Assembly: GCA_947247005.1 (NCBI GenBank)
Contig: OX365944.1
Location: 5,158,501 to 5,222,500, forward strand
Length of the DNA: 64,000 nucleotides
Source of the DNA: Spisula solida
Lineage: Eukaryota; Mollusca; Bivalvia; Venerida; Mactridae
Reading direction: 5' to 3'
The notes below the pieces were generated by a model. That model was not told the origin of the DNA. It did no database searches and saw only the letters and a list, made by a program, of their open reading frames with translations. Of this stretch, positions 33,921-47,400 are shown one piece after another (position 1 is the stretch's first letter; every line of letters begins with the position of its first letter). A program made the translations under genes and the position numbers.

Positions 33921-34545
33921 TTCCCCTACCGGTTTTCAACCGGATGGTACTATAGGTTTGCTGTCCGTCTGTCTGCCCCTATGCACACACGAAAGCTACC
34001 TTAGGTGGTCAGAGGTTTGGCCTAACACATTAGAAATATATTGAATTCATTCCGTAACCACTTAATATTTTGTTATTTAAGTGGTCAATTTTTTCCTGAA
34101 CACTGGAAAGACTACCTTAGGTAGTGTATGTGGGGCCGTCCGTCCATTAATCCATCAGTCCATCCGTCAATAAATCTGGATCCTGCCAAAAATCAAACAG
34201 TGTCCAAGCAAGGTTTATGAAACGTGCTATGTGGATTGGGACCAATAAGGACATTATGCGCGTCAAGAAAATTTGTGATTCTGACAAAAACTGTGGTTGC
34301 TATGGATAAGGAAATAGTGAAAAATACTTCAAAATCTGGATCCTGTCATAACTGTTAACAGTTTCCCAGCTATGTTTATGAAACTTTGTGTGCGGGTAGG
34401 TGTCAATAAAGAGATTATTCACCTCTAAATCTATTTTGATTTGGACAAAAATTGTGATTGTCATGGCAACAGAAACATTCAAAATAATTTGAAGGGTCAT
34501 GGCTTCAAACCGATAAAGGACCTCTGTATTGCTTGCAATTCTTAA
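33921..34545 (+). mobile_element. Family B element, long copy with internal duplication
   Basis: Opens 'CCCCTACCGGTTTTCAACCG' and closes 'cttcaaaccgataaaggacc', where the right terminus is mutated. The 'aatctggatcctg...gtttatgaaac' block occurs twice, making this copy longer than the others. Confidence 0.7.
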
Positions 34546-34974
34546 TGGCTTGTTTTGTTAATTTCGGGTTAACGCCACTTCCCAACAACTTTTCAGTTAC
34601 CAGTTTATATGGCAGTCAATTCACCCTCATTGTAATCACTTTTACTGGAATTTACCCAAATCACTTAGTTTTAACTCAAGGAACCAGTGACTCCTCCATA
34701 CATGTATGTGGAGGAAAAAATTCGGCACTGTTGTAAAATTGTTAAATTGTCATGGAAGGGTTTTTTTTATACTGGGAATCAAACTCGGATCACTGTGTTA
34801 CGAATCGAAGGATTAAGGTTTATTTGCTTTTGTTTATCCACGCCACAGAAAATCCATATGGGCGAGGCCCCCAGAAGAGGTTAGTCACTTTAGTTCTTGG
34901 CGGATAGTGCATGATACAGAAGATGCCCCAGTTCCAGAAGCATCCCTGGTTCTTTTACATGCCGATGTATAGCA

Positions 34975-35165
34975 TCATACACGGACCTCGCTGAACATCT
35001 GATCCGAAGTATTAGTAATTTTAGTTATGTTGGGTGAGAAACACTGAAAAGCATTTCTATTTTTGACCCCGTCTGGAGGAGGGATCGAACCCACAACCTT
35101 CGGACCAGTAGTCAATAGCTCTAACCACTGGAGCACTTGTCCACCCAAGGCATAAACCACTGTAC
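34975..35165 (-). mobile_element. tRNA-derived SINE (minus)
   Basis: On the minus strand: 'gtggtacagtggtttatgcc', then 'ccagtggttagagctattga' (A box) and 'gttgtgggttcgatccctcc' (B box), a well-preserved tRNA-like head followed by an unrelated body. It lies 170 bases beyond the 3' end of the cysteine-rich gene. Confidence 0.8.
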
Positions 35166-35222
35166 CACAGTCACATGATTGCTAGTAAACAACTACAATA
35201 AGAAACATATGATCAATTATAA

Positions 35223-35228
35223 TTTATT
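35223..35228 (-). terminator. Candidate poly(A) signal of the cysteine-rich gene
   Basis: TTTATT on the plus strand is AATAAA on the gene's strand, 110 bases past its stop codon. Confidence 0.55.
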
Positions 35229-35337
35229 TCTTTCACTTTCAAAATATACATAGCATATATAAAGACATCGTGTAACAATGCAGCAATATTTCTGTATGTA
35301 TTAGCATAAGATTGTCCACACTGATGTATCTAGCTAG

Positions 35338-35409
35338 CTACTTCTTTCCTGCATCCTGTAGCATTTTTGCAAACTGGTTACAGCCTGGCTGGTCGATACA
35401 ATAATCTAC
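35338..35409 (-). CDS. Cysteine-rich gene exon 14 (last)
   Basis: Residues 325-347, 'VDYCIDQPGCNQFAKMLQDA' then GKK and TAG. Acceptor CTATTATAG, phase 0. The two cysteines (C-x5-C) are not arranged as in the repeated modules. Confidence 0.82.
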   Translation of the reverse strand, partial: VDYCIDQPGCNQFAKMLQDAGKK

Positions 35410-38400
35410 CTATAATAGAAAACATGTTAAGTTAGCTAGTGCTCAAGACTAGATGATCAATGATAAAATCTCAAGTTTACAAGAAAAGTGTCATCAGCCC
35501 TAAAAAGTGTCATCAGCCCCTAAAAAGTGTCATCAGCCCTAAAAAGTGTCATCAGCCCTAAAAAGTGTCATCAGCACTAAAGTGCTCACCTTAGGACGTT
35601 ATACTTGTATTGACACTTAAGGTCACAAATTTGGCCTTATCTTTATGAACTTTCGCAAAAAATCTAGGTCAAGTTCGATATTTGGTCACTCTTGGTAAAC
35701 AAATAGGCCACAATGTCAAATCATAGAAAACCCTTGTGTAGTCCATAGGGGTCATACGTTTGGCCTTATCTTTATGAAACTTCACAATTACGATCCAAAC
35801 AAATTAGGCAAAGTTTGATATTGGGTCATCTGGGGTTAACAACTGTTAAACGGATCTGCACCAGAAACACTGACACCCAACTTGCTGAACACTACCCCTA
35901 AATAGATTGCCATGCAAAAGAAGAAATAATTCAGGGGATAGAGTCTAATCTACAGTGAAATAGGGAGTTTCTTTCAAAGCGTTTTTTGTCACATATGCTA
36001 ATTAGTCCCCTACTGGTTTTTGACTTGAGGGGACAATAGGTTTGCCCTCCGTCCGTCCGTCAGTCAGTCCGTCCGTCCGTAAAACAATCTGGATCCTGAC
36101 ATTACTCAAACAGTTTCCAAGCTAGGTTTGAAACTTGGTATGTGGATAGGGGGCAATAAGGGGATTATGCACGTCTAAAAATATTTTGATTCTGACAAAA
36201 GTTGTGGTTGCTATGGCAACAGAAACATTGAAAATGGCCTCAAACCGGTAGGGGACTTCTGCATTGTATTGCTTGCAATTCTTAATTACTTGTTTATCAA
36301 AACATGACAGCAATTTCATTGCAAATCTTGCTCGTTCACAAACAAAGTCAACGTGACATAAAAAGTCAAAGTTTGTTGTTTGAGACATAGTCAATAGTAT
36401 AAGGAACAAACTCTTAACTTATTTCTGAACTTTTATCCTTAACACTTCAATGACCTTGCAAACCGAAAGTAGAACAATGGAAATGTTTTTTTGAATATCT
36501 TAGAAAGTATACATTTTTCAGTCTTAAACTAATTACAAGTTTGTTCCCTGGAGTCATAATTATTGTTAGAATGATATACATTTAGCAAGTACCAATAGAC
36601 AGTTTGTGTGTTTGTGAACGAGCAAGATTTGCAATGAAAGTTGCTTCAATAAATTCACTTTATTAATATTCATTTTTTGTTTAACTTCAAGGGTAAATAT
36701 AGTATATCATAATACTATGCTTACTGTACCCAACAAATTTCGATTTGAAGAACAAATAGCTTTCGAAAAACATGCACAATCCCACTACAGATTATACTCC
36801 GTGTCCATGTATTATAAAGACACTTAAGAATGGAAAGTCACCTGAGCGAGACTTAATGCCAGCAGAAGCATTAAAAGCAGATGTCAAAACAACAGCAAAA
36901 CTTCTGAATCTACTTCTTAAAAGAAATTGCAAAATAAAACTTCAAAAAAAGTAGACTTAAGTGAATGCAAAACCTATCGAGGCATCATGCTACCCGGCCA
37001 TAGTACAAGTACTTGTAAAATACTAAACCGAAGACTATTAGACTGCATCAAAGTCAACGTCGGCAAAAAGCAGTGAGACCACCAAGATGGATTTAGAAGG
37101 GAACTATCTTGTTCTGATCATTTAGCCACCACATGCATGATAATAGATCAGTCAATGAATGAAACAGCTCACTTTAAAGGAATTTTATTGATTTCGAAAG
37201 ATCTTGATAACATTAACATAGAAAATACAGAGTCACACATGAAGGCGATACAAGTGATGAGTGTAAGACAAAGATGCTTGCTTTCCCTTTCTTTTTAATT
37301 TCGCCATCGACTGGATCATGAAATAAAACAAAATCAGTAAAGAGATACGGAATCCAATGATATCTGATTAACCAACTTGAAGACTTTGACTTTGCTAACG
37401 ACCTAGCGCTTCTATCCCATACTCACGGACAAATGTAGGAAAAACAATTACAGTTCTTGAGATAAATGCAGCAAAGGCAAGACTCTGAATAAACAATGAG
37501 AAAACAGAAGTGATAAAACTCTGAATAAACAATGAGAAAACAGACGTGATAAGGCTCTGAATAAACAATGAGAAAACAGAAGTGATAAGGCTCTGAATAA
37601 ACAATGAGAAAACAGAAGTGATAAGGCTCTGGATAAACAATGAGAAAACAGAAGTGATAAGACTCTGGATAAACAATGAGAAAACAGAAGTGATAAGGTT
37701 CAACATTAAAAATAAAATCAACACGAAATCGAACATACAGTCATGTAATCTGGATTTCACTATACTACAGGTATGTAAGAAATTATTTTCCGAAATTATG
37801 TTTTGCAAAGGACCAGGATTTATATAAATTTCAAATCTTGTTTCCCAGTCCTTTAGCATTTGTTATCTATAATATCTTGTTTTCTATAATAAAGCACAGT
37901 CACTCGTTCGGATGCGTACATTAAATCACTCGTGTTATGCACTCGTGATTTAATTACTGGGCATCCGAACTCGTGATTGCTTTTTTACGATAAATACAGG
38001 TACTTATGCATTATTTCTTAAATAAACAATTGGAAAACATTACATCATTTACATACCTTGGAAACACAGCTAACAATTTGGGTGGAACAGACAAAGATGT
38101 AAAATAGAGAATTGCAAAAGCAACTGTGGATTTTAACATGGTGATCGAGATTGATCTATGAAAATTACGGAAAACCAACATTTACAAATCTTTACAGCAA
38201 CGTCTAATCAATCTTGCTTCATGATGCAGAACAATTGGGTCTGACAATAGAACTAGAAAAGAAATTCGAGACCTTCGTCAATAAATGTTTAAGAAACATC
38301 CTACACATACGGTGACCAAACCAAATTACAAATGAATACATATGGGAAAGAACCAACCAGATACCAGATATTCAAGAAGTAAAGAATGCACAAACAACAT

Positions 38401-41400
38401 CATCTGTCAAGATTTACGATGTGCACCCCAAGGACGGAGAAATAGAGGAGAGCGAGACAGACTACCAGGGGTGGTATTCAATATTCATCTTATTTAATGA
38501 TAGCCAATTATATCGCCTGAAACTGACGAAGAGTTTAATATAGTGTGATCTGATTGGTTGTCCTTATTCTTAAGTAAGACCAATATTGCATACCACCCCT
38601 GTCGGAGAGTATTGTAGAAGGAAATGGCAAACAAAGAACACAACTGGAACACTTCGCAACAGCTAGCAAAGAACAAAGCGAAATGGAGAGGAATTGTTTG
38701 CGGTCTATGCTCCACAATGGAGTAACAAAGGTTTAAGTAAGTAAGTACTTCTACATGTAAGTAGGACACTGGTTACGTAAACATTATATAAGTGTCATAT
38801 GACTGTCATCATATATTTCGATTGTATCGTGTTAGCATGACCGGAAAGACAGACACGTCATGACTGTGAATCTAGAAATCGAATAAATAAAGTGTCTGCA
38901 AACATAAATTCAAAGCACTATACTTACGTATGTATCAAATCCATATAAATACGACATTGGATCCGCTCGACATTTACATAATTTACATAAGAAGACCGGT
39001 ATTTGAATAAGGTTAGTTTCTGAGCTTAAAATTCCGTAAGGTACACCGTTTTGACCCCTTTGACACCCTAGAAAAAGAAATTATATATTATACGCAAATG
39101 ATGAAACTGTCAAATAAAATGATGAGCAATGCTAAAAATGTACAGCAAATGTCTTAGCATGTTTTTTGCATGTATTCAGCAGTGTTTTCAGTCAATAGTT
39201 GCATTTTAAGAAACTTGACGACTGTGGTATACCGCACAGTGGATATTGCTAGTAAATATGAGTAGTGAATTTGTACGACTACGCACAAGTACGTGTAGCT
39301 ACCCGTACAGACCCATGTACAGCAATGCGCTCTTAATCGCTATCGAAGCGGGCCCGCTCGGAAGCGCTTGCCTAGCAAAGTGCTGAGAAACGGTATGCTT
39401 TCGGCGAACAATGCTCGCTGGTAGCGTGTCTTAGCAAAGACGTTGGAAAACGCTCGATAGCGCAAAATGGTAGCAAGTTCAAATTAATCGAGGGGCGATA
39501 AAACATGGAGTTCCGCGTGCAAACGCATACCTATCTGACATAAAACGCACTTTAATTTCGTCTGTCAGACGTCTGTAAATTGTAGAAACTGCACAGACAT
39601 GGATGTCAAAATTTTCACCGGTTAGTCGTACATGTAACCAGTTGCGTTTCGCAACCTGTCTACTATTTAAAGAAATTAAAGTACCTGAAACGCAAGCGCA
39701 ATCTGGATCCGAAGGATTTGTACAAATTTTGTTGCCACTTGCTAATTTCCCATTTTTCTTTTGCAGGCAAATCAATCCGTGATCACACCCACTGAAAAAC
39801 AAGCAAACTCTATGATAAAAAATTATTGTTATCCTATAAAATCACATATTTTCGTGGGTATTAAATTTCGTGGATTTTGATAAAAACGCATTTTCATGGG
39901 GCCGTACATTCGTGAATTACAAAAGATTAAAAGAGAGCCCTGTTCAATATTTTAGAGGTCGATTAATCGTGGTGATTAGATTTAATGGTCGATGGCAACA
40001 ACGATGTCAACGAAAATTCAACTCCGTCGAAAAATCATGATTTTATGAGGGGTGTTCGAACAAAAATGCAAACTCCGTGAACATGTTTGTACTTTCGACA
40101 TTTTCAAACTGTGCATATGAGCCAATTAGACTAGTGTCTTCTCTTGTGTAAAATATGGTTTACCTCCATTCATTGGTTTGGTGATAATGTATGTTTAATT
40201 AACACTTACTCATTTGTACTGAGCTATAAAAAAAGGTTTGAAAAACGTATCGCAAAACTAACTAAAATTAAGCCCTATATCAAAGAATCGTCTAGACTTG
40301 GATTAAGTGATAAATTTAATCACGAGAAACTTTTTGGGATTTACGAACATCGTATGGTGTATTTTAGCAATGCTATACGTTTCAAAGCAAACCAAGCGCA
40401 TCTAAAAGACAACAACAAAAGTGGTCAAACAAAAACAACAACAACAACCAAGCAGAGCATTGATAAAAATAGTGTATTCGTCTCACAGATGCAATATTGA
40501 CCGTGGTACAGTTAGCTGCATGTGACCGTGGTACAGTTAGCTGCTTGTGACCGTGGTACAGTAAGCTGCTTGTGACCGTGGTACAGTTAGCTGCTTGTGA
40601 CCGTGGTACAGTTAGCTGCTTGCATGTCCCATGTTCACTTCATTTGGAAGTAAATTGTTGAAGTTAACAACATTTGTACCCACTGGATGCCATGCTCATT
40701 ACGTGGTGACCAAAACGACATTTTATCTTAAATACAAAGAATATATTAAAATTATACCCCAAATACTTCGAAATGAAGTTTACTTAGTACAACAGAGGAT
40801 GGAACAAAGGCTCACTATCACTAACCAAGACTGAAGCAGAAAAAACATGTATGCGCTACCAGCCCGTAATTATAAAACACACACAGTCAGTGACGAAGGT
40901 CGTGCATTTGATTTTTCTCGCCCACCAAGGGCCAGCTATTCAAAAAACAGAACCAATGTGCGAGTATGTAACTAAAAGGTTGTACAGATAATTTGTTCAG
41001 AAAAAACGAGAGAACTATTTCATAAAGCGTCGCATTGCTAATGTAATGGAACATATGTACCTTTCAAGTGAAATGCCTCTTTGCACTAGGCTTCTACTGT
41101 GAAGTAGTTTTTGAGCGAAAAACACATGACTATGCTTGACCACCAAGTCCATTCTTTAGACCTAGTCTCATGCGACTAAGTGCCTTGACTTAAATCGCGT
41201 TCAATAGGTGCGTTTCCAGGAAACTTATGTTGTCAGTCATATTGGAGTACATTAGTGTTGTGCCTTTTGCAGACGACAAAACATAATTTTAATTTTGAAT
41301 TTAATAGTTAAAATAGTGTGTAAAGTGTAAAGGAGAGTTCATTGAAGGTTTACTGTGAGTTTCATTGTAAATGGTTCTGTCAATAAAAGTCTTTGAGCCA

Positions 41401-44400
41401 ATTGCATTTCTTTTCGAACCCCCTCGTACGGAAAATGAATTATATGAAGAACGTATACATTTATAGTTACACAAACATAGTTTTTATTGTCACCATTTCA
41501 TTGGCCGCTATAATGGATACTTAAGTTAGTCAAGATGACTTACGATGAACCTTGGCTCTTCAAACAGCCTGAAAAGTATAATTTACGTACTCAGAATATG
41601 AAAATTAAACGTTACTTTATAGTGCTATAACTTTAATAGGACACGTGCATTGGACACCCTTATAATACAGGCTGGACACCTGGTTTTGAGATATTTAAAG
41701 ATAGTCTTTTATGTGACCGATTTCCACAAATAACAACACATGTATTCGCTGATTGAAATACTGGTATCCTTTCATATTAATTGTGAGATTTTATATTTTT
41801 GGCATATGAAAATAAAGTAGATTTATTTATCGAACTCCCGAGCACTTTTCTGCAGTGTCATACAAATAGGAATATACAATGTGAAATCCATACTCATAAA
41901 TGTTTGGCGTACATGAACTATAATCATTATAAATACAACATGTATATTCTAGCAAGCATGTGCACACGAACACAGGAGCCCCTTGCCTAAGTAAACCGCT
42001 ACCAAATAGCGCTACTGAGCGCTTTACTACTACGTCTAAGCAACGATACACTTCCAGCGAGTTATGCTGGTCGATAGCATACCCAATCTCAACACTTGTG
42101 TAGTCAGTATATGTCACACTATTGGCCTAATCGTTATGAAGCTTGGTCACAATGATCACATCAACAAAGTCTAGGCTAAGTTCGATATTGGATCACCTGA
42201 AGTAAAAAACTAGGTCACAAGGTCAAATCATAGAAACACCCTGTGTGGTCACTAGAGGTCACAATTGCGGCCTAATCTAAATGAAACTCGGTCATAATGA
42301 TTATTTCAACAAAAAGTAGGTAAAATTCGATATTAGGTCATAGGGTCAAACACTAGGTCATAGAAAAACTTTGTGTTGTCACTAGAGGTTACAATCTTTA
42401 TGAAACTTGGTCATAATGGTAATCGCAACAAAATCTAGGTCAAGTTAGGTATTGGGTGATTTAGGGTAAAAAACTAGGTCACAAGGTCAAATCAGAGAAA
42501 ACCCTTGTGTAGTCACTAGAGGTAAAATTTCTTTTCTAATCTTTATGAAACTTGTCACTATGATCATGTCAACAACATCTAGGTCAAGTGCGATATTGGG
42601 TCAAGAACTAGGTAACTTAGTCAAATCACATGCACTACTACAACAGGTTAGCGACCTATGGCCCTTGGTGCCCTCTTGTTTCGCTTTGTCCGTCAAAACT
42701 TAGCAGAGCGCTATCGAGGGCTCAGTAGCGCTTTACATAGACAAAAGGCTGCTGGTTTTCCTTGCCAAATCCCCTACCTGAAGGCCCTGAAGCCCCTTGT
42801 ATCCTGCACGAACATGCCTTATTAGAATAATCCGCGGGACCACACACATCAAAATTCTCCTTCATACATTCTTTGCCATAATCACAACCCCTAATTGAAT
42901 AAAAGAAATTTTTAAAATCTAGAGTAGTATTTTCATACATAATTATATTCGTGTGATTATAGTCTATAGCCAATGGTACGTAGATCTAATCACATACAAA
43001 AATTATACGTAAAGTCCGTTATCGATCAGGTTGGACCCCTTTTTGCCTTAAATATCTTAGAACCAATGAAAACGCCGTTCTGCGCTGGTTAAATGAAAAT
43101 TTAAGCATTAAATCTTGACTATTAACAGACGTGAAAAAAGTAATGCCGATTAGAATAAAAATTGGTACATCTTCATTAACCAACTTTACCAACTCTCATA
43201 AATATAACATAATGTTTGACCCACAGAAAAGTGAGTACTTCGCATTTACTTCCAAAGTGTCTAGAACAGCAAAGGTCAGCAAAGTGGCCCAATGTAACGG
43301 TACATTAAGTGACACCACAGGGACAATTGCAGATATATAATGAGTCCCAGGCATCAATGTTTATGTGATTAATGTTTAAGCTGACATTAGGTTGCTGAAA
43401 TGGCTTATATATATAGCTGATTTTATAAACCATTTGTACAGACACGTCTTGTATATAGATGTTATTCTTACAAGGGTTTCAACAAAGTTTCTCCATTTAC
43501 TATTAGTATAAGAATCGATCAAATGTAGGTCGAAGTTGGTAAAGTTAATTCAGTGAACTATGTCAAATTTCTATAAGTTTGCATAATTCCTTTTAAAGAT
43601 TTATTTATAGTTTATCGGGTTAACGGACTATACATGTATGTATAATCATTTATTTCGAACTTCAGGGAAACTGTAGGCCTAAATGTATGAATACTATTGG
43701 TCGTATTAAGTAATAATAACAACAATTTACTGTCAAGTTTCACAAATCGATATTTGAAAATTAAAATAATTAATTTATGTCCTCGTTTTGCGAAACAAAA
43801 ACTGGTGGGGGCATTTGAAAACATTCCGGACAAGAAACCTTAGCAATTTGTCCTGAATAACCAAAGGGAGTTTGTGATGGTTTTTATCCGAGTCTTGGTC
43901 AATGGTTCAAAATAGTGAGGGTGTTGTTTCCTAGTCTGAAACAGTGAAGGAGAGAGAAATTTTATATTATAGTCTTTGTCAAAGCCGAAAACAGTGTGTG
44001 AAAGGTTTTGTCCTAATCTAAAATAGTGGTGAGAGTTTTTACCCAGCCCAAAATAGATTGTGAGAGTTTTTGTCCTAGCCCCAAGCAGCGTGGAAGAGTT
44101 TTTGTCCTAGTCTAAACAGCGTGTGAGAGTTTTTGTTCTAAGTTAAGTTAAAAAGTTACCAATTTTCTAGGGCTATTTTCAGCCGTTCAGCCGTTCAGCC
44201 ACCCTTTGACATTTAAACTTCCCCTGGTCTTTGGGCTACCTATGGAAACCTGCGTTCGAGTCTTCCTGGGGAGACTATTTCTCTTCTGGTGGGTGTGCAG
44301 CCAACATCGATCTTCGGCGCCCAGGACTATCGAACATGTTCAGACACAGCCCTCACAGGTACCAATTTACACCTTGGTCGAGTGGAGCATGTGGGTTATT

Positions 44401-47400
44401 CGTGCTCAGAGAAATTAAGCAGTGGTCCAGACGGGGGTTGAACCCGGGACCTCTCGATCCCGAAGCGTCCACCCTACCTCTAGGCCACCGCTCCCCACCG
44501 CTCCCCACAGCCCAAAACAGCGTGAGAGAGTTTTTTCCTAGCCCAAATCAGCGAAGGAGAGTTTTTTGTCCTAGCCTAAATGCACGTGTGAGAATTATTT
44601 TTCTAGCACTCACAAAGTGTGTGTGAGAGTTTTCAAAACAGCGTGGGGGAGTTTTTGTCCTATAGACCAAAACTGATAAAACAGCGTGTGAGAGTTTGGC
44701 CCTTGTTAAACAGTGTTAGAAAGTTTTTGTCCTAATTCAATAAAGCGTTTGCAAATTGTTGTTTTAGTCCAAAACGTTATGCCAGAGTTTTGTCCTAGCT
44801 CTAAACAGCGTGGGAAAGGTTTTTTTCCGAGTTCAAAATCAGTGTTGATGAGTTGTTGTCTTAGTTCAAGCATGTGATAGTCCTAGCCCTCTAAACAGCG
44901 TTGAGAGTTTTTGTCCTAGCACAAAAACTGTGCGGGAGAGTTTTCTTCCTAGTCCATATCACTACTGAGAGTTTTTGGTCTAGGTGAGTTTTTATCTTAC
45001 ATTTAACCATGGCTGTTAGGATAATACTTCACAAGTGAATACTTAGTATAGTGAAAACAGTAATCGTGTTATACTTACGGGGTATTCCGACTTGTCATGC
45101 ATCCTGAAATGGATTATCATAATAAATTATTCATATGTATATATATTAATAAGTTTTGGCAGTTTTTATAATTTTTGGTCTAGTGACATTACGTGGGGTC
45201 AGTAATACCCCCACACCTGTGTTGGTGATCACCTGAATTAATCAACCAACTGTAAATCAACCAATATTATAAAAATAAGTACTATTTATCTATATTTAAT
45301 CAACCTGCATTATCCAGTTTCCTGCTTTAAGCAACCACACTATTACAGATCCCTTGACTGGCTGTTGAAACCGTTTAGACTGTATGCAGACATTGTATGA
45401 GACTCACTCACATTGCACACTGCACACGTACATGCTGGCAACACGTAATTCAAGTCACGTGCTCGTATGTTTGTCACTAGAGAGGTTGTGTCACGTGGTC
45501 GACTACTTGTACGTACATCTACCAGTTCGTGTAATATCACGTGACACTGTCACATGATATTACACGAACGGGTAGCAGCCAGTAGTTGAAATATGATCTC
45601 TTCATTAATTTATACGAGTGTTAAATATATAAACTCAGCACATCCACGAGCGATGTAATCTTGTTTTTCCATGCATACGCATACTTATGTTATATGATAT
45701 AGTTAACATTTTATTTTCGTCTGTCATACGTCAGATACTTGTAGAAACTACACACACGTGGATGGCGAAATGCTCAAATGTTACTCATACACGTTACGCA
45801 ACCACTCTAGTCATGATTATACAGTAATATGCAATCAGTATCATTTATTAATTAAATATTTTTCGTCTGTAAAATATCTATTGGATAGAGATATTAACCT
45901 GCGACACAAAAACATGCCTTTGACGAATACTTGTTAGAGGAACATTCGTTCGCTTTATTGTCCAAACAAACTTGGCCAGTTCCACATCCACTGAAATGTA
46001 CACACAAAGATAAATATGAACACATCGGAGAGGGAAGGGAACACCCAATAGAAACAGCAGAGCACGATCGGCACGAGAAGGAACACACACGAAAGACAAA
46101 TTACCGACCCCTGTCCATTAAATAAACATGAAAAATGAAGCTTAACGGCTACAAACTCTTTCTTTCATGAGCCAAACAAAACTCACACACAGTACATGAA
46201 TTTCTTCAAACACATGTCGAAGGACTAAAATTATAGATCGACACTTTTCCAAATAATTGTACATACAAGTACTGTAAATGTTTGGTTTACTTGGAAACCT
46301 AAGATAGTTTTACCCATAAAGATAATTTATTATAGTCCGGGGAATTTGACACCACGCTCGACCTTCTCTTAGCATAATTTAACAGCTGATATATTGTCTA
46401 TACATTTTTTATATTGTATTTATAATCCTGGTTGCATGTTTTCATAAGGAGGAAGTATCACGAAGACGCTCGAGGTGTAATATAATACCGAAACAAAGCT
46501 AAAATATCGATATTGCACGATTTATTCGCGGGAAAGTTATATATTCGTCGCAAGAACCTTGTAATATATTTATGCATAAAGGTCAGGATCATGTCAAATT
46601 CTCCGTGCTATACTATAATTATATCTACTCAAAGTTAGAACAATTCAAACTTTCATTTTCATATTCTTCATTGACAATACATGTACAACTTCTACAATCC
46701 AGATGGGGGCACAAACACAACAGTGAAAATGGATTTCTTAGTATAATCAAAGCGTGAAAACTGGGTTCTATAGCCAAGCACAAATTGACTTGTAATCCTT
46801 GAATAATTATCCGTTGTTCAATCAGAGTTTTTAATCATAGCATTTTGACGGTACAAAAACGAAAACACACGAGGATTAATTAGTGACACGTCAAATGTTC
46901 TCGTCTATACATTCATTTATAACCGAGTAAAAAGGCGCAATAATCATTTTTCGCGTGGTTAAATTTTCGTTGTATTCGTGGTTTTGACATCCTAAAAACG
47001 GAACCATGGTCTCCCTTGTATGTTTTCTAGTCTGTCAATTTACCATCCACAAAACTAAATACCAACGAATATTTATAAGAGACTTTACAGTAATTTTTTA
47101 TTGGGGGTCATTTTCGATGATTATGAGAGTTTAGTTTAAACGAAAGGCTGGTACTTACGTATCCAGATTCCTGTTACAACCTGAAAACAAAAAATTACTA
47201 GAGTCACAAAATATAAAACATGTTTCTACAAAATTTAATATAACCGTCATCTTGTGCTCGACCTGAAATAGCTTCTTTATTCTCCATGTTCTCTCAATGA
47301 AAATATATATGGCCCGTGTTATGGGACTCTCTGAATGACAATAAGGAGGCATTTTTGGGTTTGGAAATACAATTTCTATTTTGGAGAGAAATTACATCCT

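Larger units (their letters stand above)
36760..38755 (+). pseudogene. Decayed LINE reverse transcriptase with an expanded motif
   Basis: Fragments in several frames give 'MPAEALKADVKTTAKLLN', 'LSECKTYRGIMLPGHS', 'DGFRRELSCSDHLA' and 'FTYLGNTANNLGGTDKDVK', the usual order of fingers, RT and thumb in LINEs of this kind. Stops and frameshifts are frequent. It ends with 'ATASKEQSEMERNCLRSMLH'-like text and a 3' AAGT microsatellite. A MITE (38468-38600) splits the 3' end. It is an old, dead copy within the last intron of the cysteine-rich gene, on the opposite strand. Confidence 0.82.

Noticed and set aside
37395..37859. 154-residue minus-strand frame with 'LITSVFSLFIQS' repeats as a membrane protein
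   Set aside because: It is the antisense translation of the 39-bp array in the LINE relic.
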